A stretch of DNA of 64,000 nucleotides from Argyresthia goedartella (taxonomy: Eukaryota; Arthropoda; Insecta; Lepidoptera; Argyresthiidae): positions 27,093,674 to 27,157,673 of the forward strand of contig OX463808.1 of assembly GCA_949825045.1 (NCBI GenBank). Direction: 5' to 3'. The position numbers and the translations under genes are program-made. Positions 51,508 to 63,379 of the stretch are shown here, piece after piece; position 1 is the stretch's first letter; the number at the start of each line of letters is the position of its first letter. Under the pieces are notes generated by a model that had not been told where the DNA came from, searched no databases, and was given only the letters and a program-made list of their open reading frames with translations.

Positions 51508-52818
51508 CACAGTCAGGTCATAAGTTCTGTCACACAATAAAAACTTTTGAATTTAGAACGCTGGCCACAAAAAAGTTTATTGAATTCGAATTTCGAATTT
51601 TTCATGAAAATAAAAATGTGTACTTTTTGGAATTTTCCTCATTTTTAAATATGGAGTGGACACTCAAAGAAGACCGTGTCGCAGTTATTGCGTTGCATCG
51701 TTGCGGTTACGCACCAATTCAGATTTTCGACTTACTGTAAATTTTGAATATAACCAAAAGATTCGTTTATCGTACCATAAAACGATACAATGAAGACTCT
51801 AGTGTAGATGACAGGTCAAGAAGTGGTCGCCCTCGCTCTGTTAGGACTCCAGCAGTGATAAAAGCTGTGAAGGCGCGAATTCAAAGAAATCCCATACGTA
51901 AGCAGAAACTGTTGGCCCTTCAGATGGGGTTAAGCAGGACCACGGTGAAAAGGGTGTTAAATGAAGACTTAGGGCTTAGGGCATATCGAAGAAAAGCAGG
52001 ACATCGTTTGGACGCTCGTTTAATGGACCTGAGACTGAAGAGATGCCGCGCTTTGTTGAAGCGGTACGCGGGAAAATAGCATCGGGAAATTCTTTTTTCG
52101 GATGAAAAAATTTTCACCGTGGAAGAGAGCTACAACAAACAAAATGATAAGTTGTACGCACACAGCAGTGAAGAAGCGAGCAACCGTATTCCGCGTGTCC
52201 AACGAGGTCATTTTCCACCCTCGCTCATGGTTTGGTTGGGAGTCTCTTATTGGGGCTTAACTGAGGTACATTTTTGTGAGAAAGGCGTAAAAACGAATGC
52301 AGTTGTGTATCAAAATACAGTCCTCAAGAACCTTGTGGAACCTGTTTCTCATACCATGTTACAATAACAGGCACTGGGTATTCCAACAAGATTCTGCGCC
52401 AGCTCATAGAGCGAAAAGCACACAAGACTGGCTGGCGGCGCGTGAAATCGACTTCATCCGGCACGAAGATTGGCCCTCCTCCAGTCCAGATTTGAGTCAG
52501 TTAGATTACAAGATATGGCAACACTTGGAGGAAAAGGCCCGCTCAAAGCCTCATCCTGATTTGGATTCACTCAGCTTGGCGCTTGATTAAGGCAGCCGCC
52601 GATATTGACATGGACCTCGTTCGTGCTGCGATAGACGACTGGCCGCGCAGAATAAAGGCCTATATTCAAAATCGCGGGGGTCATTTTGAATAAACTTTAT
52701 TACCATAAGAATTTATGTTTTATTAAGTTCATTTTGCTATATAAATGTTTACATAAATAATAAACATGTCTAAATTATTTCATATTGCACATGTGACAGA
52801 ACTTATGACCTGACTATG
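51508..52818 (+). mobile_element. Tc1/mariner element, copy C (1,311 bp)
   Basis: TIRs like copy A, with TA at 51,506-51,507 and 52,819-52,820. Full length but with a broken transposase. Confidence 0.95.
51651..52693 (+). pseudogene. Tc1/mariner transposase (copy C), multiple breaks
   Basis: Starts with the same ATG context as copy A. A stop replaces a Lys codon in FDLL*ILNITKR (51,738 region), and this same change is present in copy D. Further breaks are AGK*HREILFS (near 52,077), a one-base insertion after SHTM (near 52,360) and a small indel near 52,575 in place of ESLKAS. QQDSAPAH is retained. SPDLSPLDY reads SPDLSQLDY. Confidence 0.92.
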
Positions 52819-52820
52819 TA

Positions 52821-53368
52821 TACTCGTAATTATTTTCACGAGCGATTCCCATACGTTTTTTCCACAAATAGCGACATTTTAAGTATTTGCAACTTTAGAT
52901 ATCCCAGGCTCCATACAAAAATGTTCGAACCCATTTTAATAGGCAATGTCTGAATTTTGGGATGTCGAATAATAAGATAATTTGTCTAATTTAATACATT
53001 TCCAGGAGCCAAACTCAAAACTTAAATAATTGTAATTGTAATATATTCTACAAGTTGACAGAGACAGCTTTGTAATGGATCATGTCGTGGTAAAAAAGTG
53101 TGTACCACAAAAGCTAATAGAAATAAAAAATAAAATTGTAATAGGCTTCGTAATTGATTTTGAAAAACTGTTTCATAATGTTTCATTTGTTATTTACTAG
53201 TTCAATCATATTTCAGCTATAAATAAATGTTTAGTAAGAAATATTATGCATTTTAATTTTCAATTACAAATTCCGGCGAAAATGCTCCATTGTGTTGTCG
53301 AAAAATTATAATAAAGACCAAAGAGTTTCATTCATTTCAGTCAAGGCCATAGAACCTTTATATAATGT
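52821..53368. other. AT-rich sequence, nothing recognised
   Basis: No coding or repeat feature identified. Confidence 0.3.
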
Positions 53369-53613
53369 TGCCCATTAATGTCACCACCGAGGGGCACAGG
53401 CCTTTACCTGGATACAAATAATATTAAGCCATACTCCAACACGCTGGCTCAATGCAGCCGCCGGGACCGACAACTTAACGTGCCATCCGAAACACTGAAC
53501 GTCCGATAAATTACTTAAGATAAATGAATTATCTGATTGGTACATGGTTAGTAATCGAACCTGCATCTTCTATGTGAGAAGCAAGCGTGAAACCCATTAG
53601 ACCACGGAGCTCT
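53369..53613 (-). mobile_element. tRNA-derived SINE, copy 2
   Basis: Same family and strand as 51,060-51,345. The head has GTGGTCTAATGGGTTTC and GGTTCGATTACT (degenerate B box, near 53,550-53,561). The body shares cgaaacactgaacgtccgat, and the end reads tgcccctcggtggtgacat on the minus strand. It is more diverged than copy 1. Confidence 0.78.
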
Positions 53614-54187
53614 TTATGTACAATGTTTATTTATTATTTATTTATAAAATACTAAAATTACAATGTTGAATGGTTTAAGGTTTCATGACGCAATTTTTGC
53701 TCTGGTTGGTGTTCAACATAACATGGCGGTTTGCTGTATTTTAATGTTTTAATTTATCAAAAATATTTTAAACCTAGCCCCTATTATTCAAATTATTATT
53801 TTTTGTATAATTTAGGATACAGGCTTGGTAAGGTAAGTACATAAGTTTGGTGATTTTTAGTTTCAGTTACGAAGCCTATATGATAAGTCACTTTGTTAAG
53901 AACACACTTTTTTAGAATTTGTACACAATCACATATATGTAAGTTTTTTGTTACAGGTGTTGCGTCGTTTCTAAATTGTAATCGTAATTTTTGTTCATAA
54001 AGTCAACCCTGTAAAATTCTTTATTGCTTGAGGCAATTCAGAAAAATATATTGATGTTAAATTATTTTGAGGCTTTGTTTATTTTCAACATACCATACAA
54101 AGCTTGAGACCAAATAGTTCAGATTTAAGTAATTTCTATTCTGCGACACATTACCAACAGAAAAATATATCACGCCATGTATAGCGG
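53614..54187. other. AT-rich sequence, nothing recognised
   Basis: No gene or element identified. Confidence 0.3.
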
Positions 54188-54268
54188 TCCAGTCCTGTCA
54201 TATCCACATTACTAGTTGCTATGCGTGGCAACTGGATTATGACGTAGTGTGGATTTGACTGGACTGGA
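54188..54268. repeat. Short fold-back (25-bp arms)
   Basis: The arms 54,188-54,212 and 54,244-54,268 match as reverse complements with 3 mismatches. An inner agttgc/gcaact pair extends the stem. It lies immediately before Tc1 copy D. Confidence 0.8.
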
Positions 54269-54276
54269 TCTATATA

Positions 54277-55581
54277 CATAGTCAGGTCATAAGTTCTGTC
54301 ACATGTGCAATATGAAATAATTTAGACATGTTTTTTATTTATGTAAACATTTAAATAGCAAAATGAACTTAATAAAACATAGAATCTTATGGTAATAAAG
54401 TTTATTCAAAATGACCCCCGCGATTTTGAATACAGGCCTTTATTCTGCGCGGCCAGTCGCCTATCGCTGCACGAACGAGGTCCATGTCAATATCGGCGGC
54501 TGCCTTAATCAAGGATGCCTTGAGTGACTCCAAATCAGGATGAGGCTTTGAGCAGGCCTTTTCCTCCAAGTGTTGCCATATCTTGTAATCTAACGGACTC
54601 AAATCTGGACTGGAGGAGGGCCAGTCTTCGTGCCGGATGAAGTCGATTTCACGCGCCGCCAGCCAGTCTTGTGTGCTTTTCGCTCTATGAGCTGGCGCAG
54701 AATCTTGTTGGAATACCCAGTGCCTGTTATTAAACATGGTATGAGATCCAGGTTCCACAAGGTTCTTGAGGACTGTATTTTGATACACAACTGCATTCGT
54801 TTTTACGCCTTTCTCACAAAAATGTACCTCAGTTAAGCCCCAACAAGAGACTCCCAACCAAACCATGAGCGAAGATGGAAAATGACCTCCTTGGACACGC
54901 GGAATACAGTTGCTCGCTTCTTCACTGCTGTGTGAGTACACCTTATCATTTTGTTTGTTGTAGCCCTCTTAAACGGTGAAAATTTTTTCATCCGAAAAAT
55001 TTCCCGATGCTTTTTTCCCGCGAACCGCTTCAACAAAGCGCGGCATCTCTTCAGTCTCAGGTCCATTAAATGAGCGTCCAAACAATGTCCTATTTTTCAT
55101 CGACATGCCCTTAGCCCTAAGTCTTCATTTAACACCCTTTTCACCGTGGTCCTGCTTAACCCCATCTAAAGGGCCAACAGTTTCTGCTTACGTATGGGAT
55201 TTCTTTGAATTCGCGCCTTCACAGCTTTTATCACTGCTGGAGTCCTAACAGAGCGAGGGCGTCCACTTCTTGACCTGTCATCTACACTAGAGTCTTCATT
55301 GTATCGTTTTATGGTACGATAAACGAATCTTTTGGTTATATTCAAAATTTACAGTAAGTCGAAAATCTGAATTGGTGCGTAACCGCAACGATGCAACGCA
55401 ATAACTGCGACACGGTCTTCTTTAAGTGTCCACTCCATATTTAAAAATGAGGAAAATTCTAAAAAGTACACATTTTTATTTTCATGAAAAATTCGAAATT
55501 CGAATTCAATAAACTTTTTTGTGGCCAGCGTTCTAAATTCAAAAGTTTTTAATGTGTGACAGAACTTATGACCTGACTGTG
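54277..55581 (-). mobile_element. Tc1/mariner element, copy D (1,305 bp)
   Basis: TIRs are present, with TA at 54,275-54,276 and 55,582-55,583. The right TA is shared with the end fragment that follows (55,584-55,637). Confidence 0.95.
54402..55438 (-). pseudogene. Tc1/mariner transposase (copy D), broken
   Basis: ATG at 55,438. It shares with copy C the nonsense change in the first helix-turn-helix (TAA in ctgtaaattttg). A frameshift disrupts REILFSDEKIF (text REIFRMKKFSPF), and a stop lies near 54,970. The last 179 codons (54,941-54,402) are open and keep QQDSAPAH and SPDLSPLDY. Confidence 0.92.
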
Positions 55582-55583
55582 TA

Positions 55584-55637
55584 CATAGTCAGGTCATAAG
55601 TTCTGTCACATGTGCAATATGAAATAATTTAGACATG
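55584..55637 (-). mobile_element. Tc1/mariner 3'-end fragment (54 bp) at the duplication junction
   Basis: Reads catagtcaggtcataagttc onward to agacatg, identical to the first 54 bp of copy B (32,205-32,258). It is then fused directly to LINE N2 tail sequence tatgatttgtgtgcaataaa. Confidence 0.93.
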
Positions 55638-55724
55638 TATGATTTGTGTGCAATAAAGAAATTATGAATTATGAATTATGTTATGTGTTTGGAAAACTTT
55701 ATTCACATTGTCCACCAGAGTCGT

Positions 55725-57372
55725 CGTCAAAGTGAAACGTCAGGTAGGTCTTCGATATCCGAGTCGTCATCAGTGGCCGTAGAGTCGCCGACATTTATTA
55801 TAAACTTTTATGTTATGGCGTCTGTCGCCGCAATAATTAAACCTTCCAGCTCCTTCATCTTTTTTTCTTCTTTGATTACGTGATTAACACATCCTGTCCA
55901 CTGCGCTGGACCAACTTTTGCGATACCTTCTTACAGTAAATTTTTATCCTCGGACATCTTAAATGTTTTATTATTTCGTCCTACATATGACTTTACTTAT
56001 CATTTTTAGGGTTCCGTACCCAACGGGTAAGAACGGAACCCTATTACTAAGACTTCGCTGTCCGTCCGTCTGTCACCAGGCTGTATCTCAAGAACCTAGC
56101 TAGCTAGAGAGTTGAAATTTTTACAGATTATGTATTTCTGTTGCCGCTATAACAACAAATACTAAAAAACAGGATAAAAGAAATATTTAAGGGGGCTCCC
56201 ATACAACAATTCTTTCAATACCACATACAAACTTATGGATGCACCTGGTTACGTACATGGAGTGTGAAAGTAACCGCACCAATAACTTTGTAAACAATAT
56301 TTTGCTGTGTAAAATCCAAACTATTCACTCCACACCATCGCTTCCATTGAACGGTGGTACGGAACCCTTCGTGCGCGATTTAGATTCGCACTTGACCGGT
56401 TTTTATTGGGTTCAGTTCGCAATGGTAAGGAGGAAAACGTAGTACTTTGATATTTTTCTTTTCAGCCATATCGTCAACAATATTTTTTTTATATGCGTTT
56501 TTATTGATTCTTTGTAGCAGCTGCACTTTAATATCGTTTTGGTCATATTCTGTGCCCTTTTCGCGCATCCATGATTGAATTTTATCTTTCTTCCACGCCA
56601 TGTTTAGTACTTGCTCTATTCTGTGCGAGTGGTATGGAGCGTTATCCATCACAATAATTGATCCTGGTTCGACTAGGTCTAAAATTTTTGGAACCACTTT
56701 TCAAAGTTGTATGCGGCCATTTCACCGTAATAGTCACCATCTGATTTTTTGGCATCAAATATCCAGAGACCTCCTTCTAAAAATCCATCTACACTACCGA
56801 TGTGGATCACCATCAAGCGTTTGCCTTTTTGTGGGTTTTTTAGTCCTGTTGACAGTCCTCTTAAAAATGCTTGTCGCGAAGACTGGATATTTTTGTCAAC
56901 CTAAATATAATCTACACAGTGACCCTCGTTGAACCACGTCAAAATCTTTCTGAAAATCTTCTATTTGAAGTAAATATTGTTTTCTCCATATCATCAAGTC
57001 TGGACGATCCAATAAAATGCTTTTTCTTGACCGTTTTTCTCTTTGAAAATTAAGTTTTTTTTAAATCCTGTACATTGTCATCCGAGAGAACGACGGTAAA
57101 TCTTCGTCATCATTTACCGCAATAACAATTTTATCCAAAGTTGGCACTTCATTATTAAAATAAAATTGATGCACTTTTCTTCTGATTGCAGAAAGTATAA
57201 ATGTGTCCAAATTTTCTATCACACTTTTATGTGGCGATCTATGCTGTAGTGGTGACACAACCAATCCAGTCTTTTTATATTCTCTCAAAATAGCATATAA
57301 TGTGATTTGAGAAACACCCATAATTTCTGCTGTAGTTTTAGCAATCTCAGTTTTATATGGGTAGGTGGTCAT
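55725..57372 (-). pseudogene. Tc1/IS630-type transposase, copy in duplication 2
   Basis: Same breaks and same internal repeat as 37,478-39,124. Here the frame at 56,697-56,380 stays open longer and shows VLRFPPYHCELNPI up to the repeat junction, 80 residues after the Asp of IIVMDNAPYHSHR. The next codon, where the catalytic Glu is expected, is Lys contributed by the inserted repeat. Confidence 0.78.
56007..56405. mobile_element. Dispersed lepidopteran repeat, copy in duplication 2
   Basis: Equivalent of 37,760-38,158 at the same insertion point. The insertion therefore predates the duplication (or the haplotype split). Confidence 0.8.
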
Positions 57373-59632
57373 TGTTTTTTCTACGTATTTGGTTAGTAAA
57401 CTAACCTAACCTATAACTGGAAAAGATCCGCAGGAGAGTCGTCTGATGCTGCAGCCGCCCATGTTTTTCAGGAATCGATGAGTCAATTTACATCGCACGT
57501 CGTTGAAGTTGTAATCACTGTTTGTTTATAATTGCGACCGTACCTACAAAAGGATGATTGTGCTGAATCAGCGTCAGCATTAAATCTGTAACCTTGGCTG
57601 TAGGCAGTCAATGATCTCGTACGTCATATGTACGTGCGTGCTCTTCACTCTGGAGTGAATATTAAGTTGTCGATTGATGAAATTTGTGTGCCTAAAAACC
57701 TTGGGATTTGGCAACATAGGGCACATCTTGTACACCAATCGTTTATATATAAATATATATCTCTCTCTCTCTTCAGTGATTTGATTATTCTTCGTGCGAT
57801 GTTCTGCCTGGATGATTTCAATATTCGTTGAATTAGGTATATCGATGATGTTTCAATGCTCTTCTGGGGGCTGGAACGGCTTCCTATGTCTTGAACTTGA
57901 AAAGCTGCTTGCTGTGAATGAATTTGCCGACGCGTTCGTTTCTGCTGGTGCGAGCTCCATTTTGATAAATCAGCAGTCGGCTGACTATCGGGTCATTGTT
58001 CTTGCGGTGTCTTGAGTTCGATGCGGGAAATCTTCAGTTGAAATAATTTATCTTTTGGCTTCTGGTCCGTTTTCAAATCTGGTCCGGTCATGGCTTGCTT
58101 GATGTCGTCTTGGTTTGGGTGGGGTCTTGATTATGGAGTTCTGCAACGTGGTTTGAAATAGGTATGCAAACCGATGTCGGGGCTCGGCGATCTTGGACGA
58201 AGTGCTTCTTGCTGCACTTCTAAGGTGAGAGAAGTCGGGTCACCACTTTGCCACTTTCAGCGCAATCGTCTTTTCGTTTACGGTCAAAAGCGTAGACTTA
58301 GGACGTTTCTTGACCAGCGAGGATAAAAATGATGGTCCAGGTTTTGGTTCACCCATTTCTTATTCTGAGAACAAAAGTTAAATTAAATATTAATAAAATT
58401 ATCTTTTTCTTTTACGCCTACGATATAATATTCCATTATTCGGTTTTTTGACGTAATCACACACATCGTCATACTGTGGATGCCATTTTGTTATAACGTT
58501 ATCAAAATTGCGTCGATAACAAAATATTAATATTAAGCGATTATGAAACATTTCCCTGAAACGGAAATCTTAATAAACATTAATTGAGGAATATAAAAAA
58601 CTTACCTTGTTTGTAAGACAAGCAAACACTCCAGTCAGATGCAATATCAAAGTTCCTTCTAACAAAGCCGTAAATCGTCATTCCAGGTAAAATCTCTACC
58701 CAAATTACAAAGTATTGCAAAGTCCGTAAAAGAATAGCCAAGTTGTCGTAATGAGCAATAGATCATAGAAAAACACCCGTACACATGACAAACAAGTGAC
58801 GAATGAGATTTTTGCGCGTGGGCGCGACGTCATCACGCGATGTTTGATATATCGGATCTTGTAGTATCGATTCATCAATCGGTAATCGATAACTGTCATT
58901 CGTTCATTATCATTCAATGTCAATACCCATCCCTAATTTTTGCATTAGAATAAATAAACAAATAACCTCAATGTTTTTCATCTAATCGTATTTTTAGAGT
59001 TTTACAAGTTTTATCTCCAATTACTACTTAAATGTTGTTTGATAAGTAGGCGACGGTGTTTTCTAACTGACGGATGTGAAATGTTAGTGTCTTGGAAGTA
59101 GTTTCTTGATGAAATCTATGATTATATACCCGGCAGTGCTTTGTTTACAAAGTTATTTTTTCTGATCGATACAGACTTTAGAAAATTACACTACTAGTAA
59201 AAAAACGTAAAGAAAAAATAAATCTTGGGAAAAAACGCGAATGAAAAAAAAAAGGAAAACATTATTTCGGAAAATGCATCTATACACTCGAACTGAGGGA
59301 CCCAGCTCCAAGCTCATCAGATTACAAGCTCCTCAGCTCACTTCAGATCGATCGATCAAGAGGATCGACCGACCTACTTTTTGTGTTGAGTTGGTGCTGT
59401 TCAGCTCATGATTTGAAAAAATACCAACGCAGATCGCAAGATGGCGTGAGTCGGACTTGGATATTGTTACACAGCATAAATGTGTTAAAATATTTTTTTT
59501 TTACAATTCTAAGATCTGATCGATACTCATTTGAGCCCTTCCACCTTTCTTCAATACGAATTGTTTTATTTAGTGTTCCAAAATGAAATACTTATTTCTA
59601 CATTTCAAAATAGTACAGGAAACATTTCACTA
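57373..59632. other. Noncoding part of duplication copy 2
   Basis: Equivalent to 39,125-41,384. No gene recognised. The primer-binding-site-like word is at 58,234-58,245 on the minus strand. Confidence 0.35.
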
Positions 59633-59896
59633 TACAGGGTGACATTGAATTAGCTGACCATATTTTGGGGAATGATAGTTACCATAATTATGAACAACTT
59701 TCCCTAAGTAACATACGGTCGCAAAAAAAAAAAAATTGGGTGTCCCAAAGTAACTTGTAATCACTGATCGGGTCAATGTACTGAATGACGATTTTTTTTT
59801 TCATTTGCGCCCATATGTTTTTTGGGGAAAGTTGTTCATATTGATGGGTACTATAATTCCCCAAAACATGGTCCGATAATTAAATTTCACCCTGGA
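59633..59896. mobile_element. 264-bp MITE, copy in duplication 2
   Basis: Same ends, TA flanks and internal sequence as 41,385-41,648. Confidence 0.85.
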
Positions 59897-59898
59897 TA

Positions 59899-62800
59899 AT
59901 CAGCAAGTTAAAATAAAAAAAACCGACTTCAAGTTCAAGCCCTTGTTCCTTCTCCCCTGTCGGGATGCAAATGTCGTCTTTGTATACGATGATGGTGAAA
60001 CTATTGAGGCTAATACACAGAAACGGTTGCACACCCATACCACCTTAAAGTATTACGTTTCAGGCAACAAAATGTTACGGAGATGTGGAGCGTCATATTT
60101 TGCCTCTTATATTAAGCTCCACACGCCACATAACACGACACATAATTCGCCAAGGTAAAAACTTTAAAAAAACAAGCACTATTTCTTCCACCCCGGTCGG
60201 GTTACGAATGTCGTCAAAATTCACGAAAACAAGGTTCGAAACCTGTATGTCTGACAGTCCAGTCCACACGTATTACACGAAAATATAAACGAATATTACG
60301 AACTTATAGACAGAATTCATCTTACGACAATGACCTTAAGGTGCTACTTCGTCCGTGCAAAGGTCCCAGTTATTCCAGGCGGAAAGACCCGCAGTGTGAG
60401 AGGGACGAAATCGGGAAAAAATTAAAAAGCGTAGCGATAAACCACAGAAAAATTGTTTAAAAATAAACTAACCTATTTTGTTTAAAAAAAAAATAAGGAG
60501 ATTTTGCGAATACATAATATGTACATTTTGAACACAGTTCCACAATAAAATTAGTTAGGATTTCAGAATAACAGGAAAAAATAAAACAATTTAGAGGTGT
60601 TTTTGTAATTAAATTCTATTGAGAAAATTTCATCCAATCGCGTTTCCCTTTAGTGAACATCTTAATTAAATACTCAATAAACGACAACCCAAAAATCAAA
60701 TTTGTAGATGACTTCATGGTGGAGTAAATGGATTCGAAAAAAAAACGAAATTTTCTTTCGTATCAGCTTAACTACCGCTAAAGCAATTAAACGCAATTTC
60801 GTTTACCTGGATGCCTCGTAATTCCAGTATTTTTGCTTTGGAAATCAAAATACTGGACCGATTTCTAATTTCCAAACAATGGAACCAATCTGGATGGTCA
60901 ACCTTTCAATTACAAAAATATATTTTTAAATTGGTTCGTAAAATATCAGTTTTGAGGTATAAATTGTAATAAAATATCTAGTCTAGGCAATAAGGAGCTT
61001 TAATGTGATATTAGGCGTTCATTGGAAAATTATCATTTAAAAAAAAACCTTATTCGAAACTCGATGCATTCCGAATAAATGAATGCAGCATTATGCCTAG
61101 TCGTATGGTCATTGAAATCTTTTATAAAAAAATAACACTTTTCACTGTTTTGGCCAATTACATTAGCTCCCAGATATTGGTCCTTATCGGCAAAACTACC
61201 GATTTATGTAAACGAGTGTCGATATGTCGCCATGTGGTATCGGTACGAGAATTCGATTCTTAAGTATCATCAATATCGATGTCAATGGTTCCTTACTGCA
61301 AAAACTTCTATCTAATAATATAACTTCGCCAAACTGTCCCTTCCAAAGAGCCCACCCTATAGGCAGCTCGGAAAACCCCTGGTTGAGACACCGCTGTGAG
61401 AATAAGTTAAGAAAAATAATTCACGGTGATTTTTAAGACACTTAAGCTGCTACGAGGTGATGCTAAGTTAGGAGAGAAGTATTGATGTTAAGTGACAACT
61501 CATTTGATAGGAATTCTTTATTGCGTATCTCTGGATTTTCTTTCATACAAAACAAATATTAGGTCCTTATATATGAAATTGGCGTTTTGTATGGAGATAT
61601 TGATGTTAACTCAATTTTCAGTACAGATTTTTTTGTATTTTTTTTAGGAATGACAGATCCTAGAAAACAGAGATAACATTTATCTAACAGAAAATTTTGT
61701 ATAATTTTTTAAAAGTGTCAGCTGTAAAAAAATATTACGAATATTATCATGAAAATGGATGACATTCAGGAGGCACTGATTTTGAAGATAACATTTTAGT
61801 TATCAAACTGAAAATAAAAAGAAAATTTAATAAGTAGATGTAAAATATTGAAATTAATTTTAAAACAATAAAAAAAACTGGAAATAGCTATTGCATTACT
61901 CGAATTATGAACTCCTGAATCTGTAAGAAAAATTCTCCAATTTCATAGGTAAGGTAATTCATAGGTAATTCATAACCAAATATAATGGTGGTTTACATTC
62001 AGGACTCATCTTCTATAATATTTGTATCTATTTTTTTAGTAATTATTAAAAATATATAATACATATTATCATATTTCTCTCCTAGGTACAGGTACAAAAC
62101 ATATATTTGGCCTCTAAATTAATTAATTACATTATTAAGACCTGTAAACTACGTTAATGAGTAATTCCTAAATGACTGGTAACCACACAAGGAATTAACC
62201 ATTAGTAACAGATTAAGCGATGATATGCGATAGTTGGATACGAGTAAGTGGACCAGTAATACTTCGGTAAATTTTACTTATGTAACCATAGAGCTAAAAT
62301 TCTTAGATAAAAATTCTACTTAAATACTATTGGGGTCGATCAACTGTTTATCGCAACAATTGTTGGATAAGCAATAAAAATAAGATTTAAGAAATTCTAG
62401 AGCATTTTTTCGAAAATAGTAGAAAACATACTAAATATTTCGATGATATGAGATGGCGTAAAGTAAAACTTGAATACTAAATAATTGTATTTAAGTAAAA
62501 ACTTAGATGAACCTCGAAGTATATCCAATGGCTGACTACTTTCACAGTACATATTCTGAAATAAAGTCCTTTTATCAGATGTTCTTAGTGTGATGAATTA
62601 GTAAAGCTTCTGAAACTATATAGGTGTAACAGAAAGGAGTAGTCACATTTTAGAGGTTAAAATTTGGGCCGGGCGGTCCGCTGATTCGTATAGAAAAGTA
62701 AGAAATTAAGTGGATGAGAACGATACCATGAAATATCGATCATAGACTATGTAACAAGTAAAACATAGTGCAAATATTTAAAAAAAATGGCGTTCTAAAT

Positions 62801-63379
62801 TTGAGTGAGTGAGAGCCTGGATATTTGTTGCTATGGGTTACAGAGGGACCGGTGGCATCCGCAATATCGTGAGGTGGGCGGTAATACCTTTAATATCGAG
62901 TAGTCCACCTCATAACGGTGTTTTGACAATGTTCGAAATATACCTGAAATATTTTTGAAATTCGGTCAGCTAATCAAAAGTCAGCCTGTATAGTTAAGAC
63001 TGTAAAAAGTATTTTGTACTTGAGATGACATGCGCATAATCATGAAAACGGCCACTCTTCGTGCAAGAATTAAATCCATTTACGTGCTGTGCTAACTTTG
63101 GATATGAATCGTAATCGTACGTCACTGTACAAATACTGTTCGTACAAATAGAGTACACTGAACTAGTAATATTAATAAAATTAAACTAAACGACATTATT
63201 TTCTCATCCTTATGACATTTGTTATATTCTGAATGATTATTTTATAAACCTAAAATCTCCACATAATAAGATATTTCACACAGAAATCAAATTGAAATAC
63301 AATTTTCGTAAGACCAGTTTCTTAAACAGAAATATATGACATTATTATGTCCCTAAAAAACAGTAAGACAAGTTTGTGC
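59899..63379. other. Noncoding AT-rich part of duplication copy 2
   Basis: Equivalent to 41,651-45,164. It has a ~15-bp shorter segment near 61,660 (tagaaaacag replaces a longer text) and a small rearranged deletion near 62,735 (atatcgatcatagact). No genes recognised. Confidence 0.35.
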
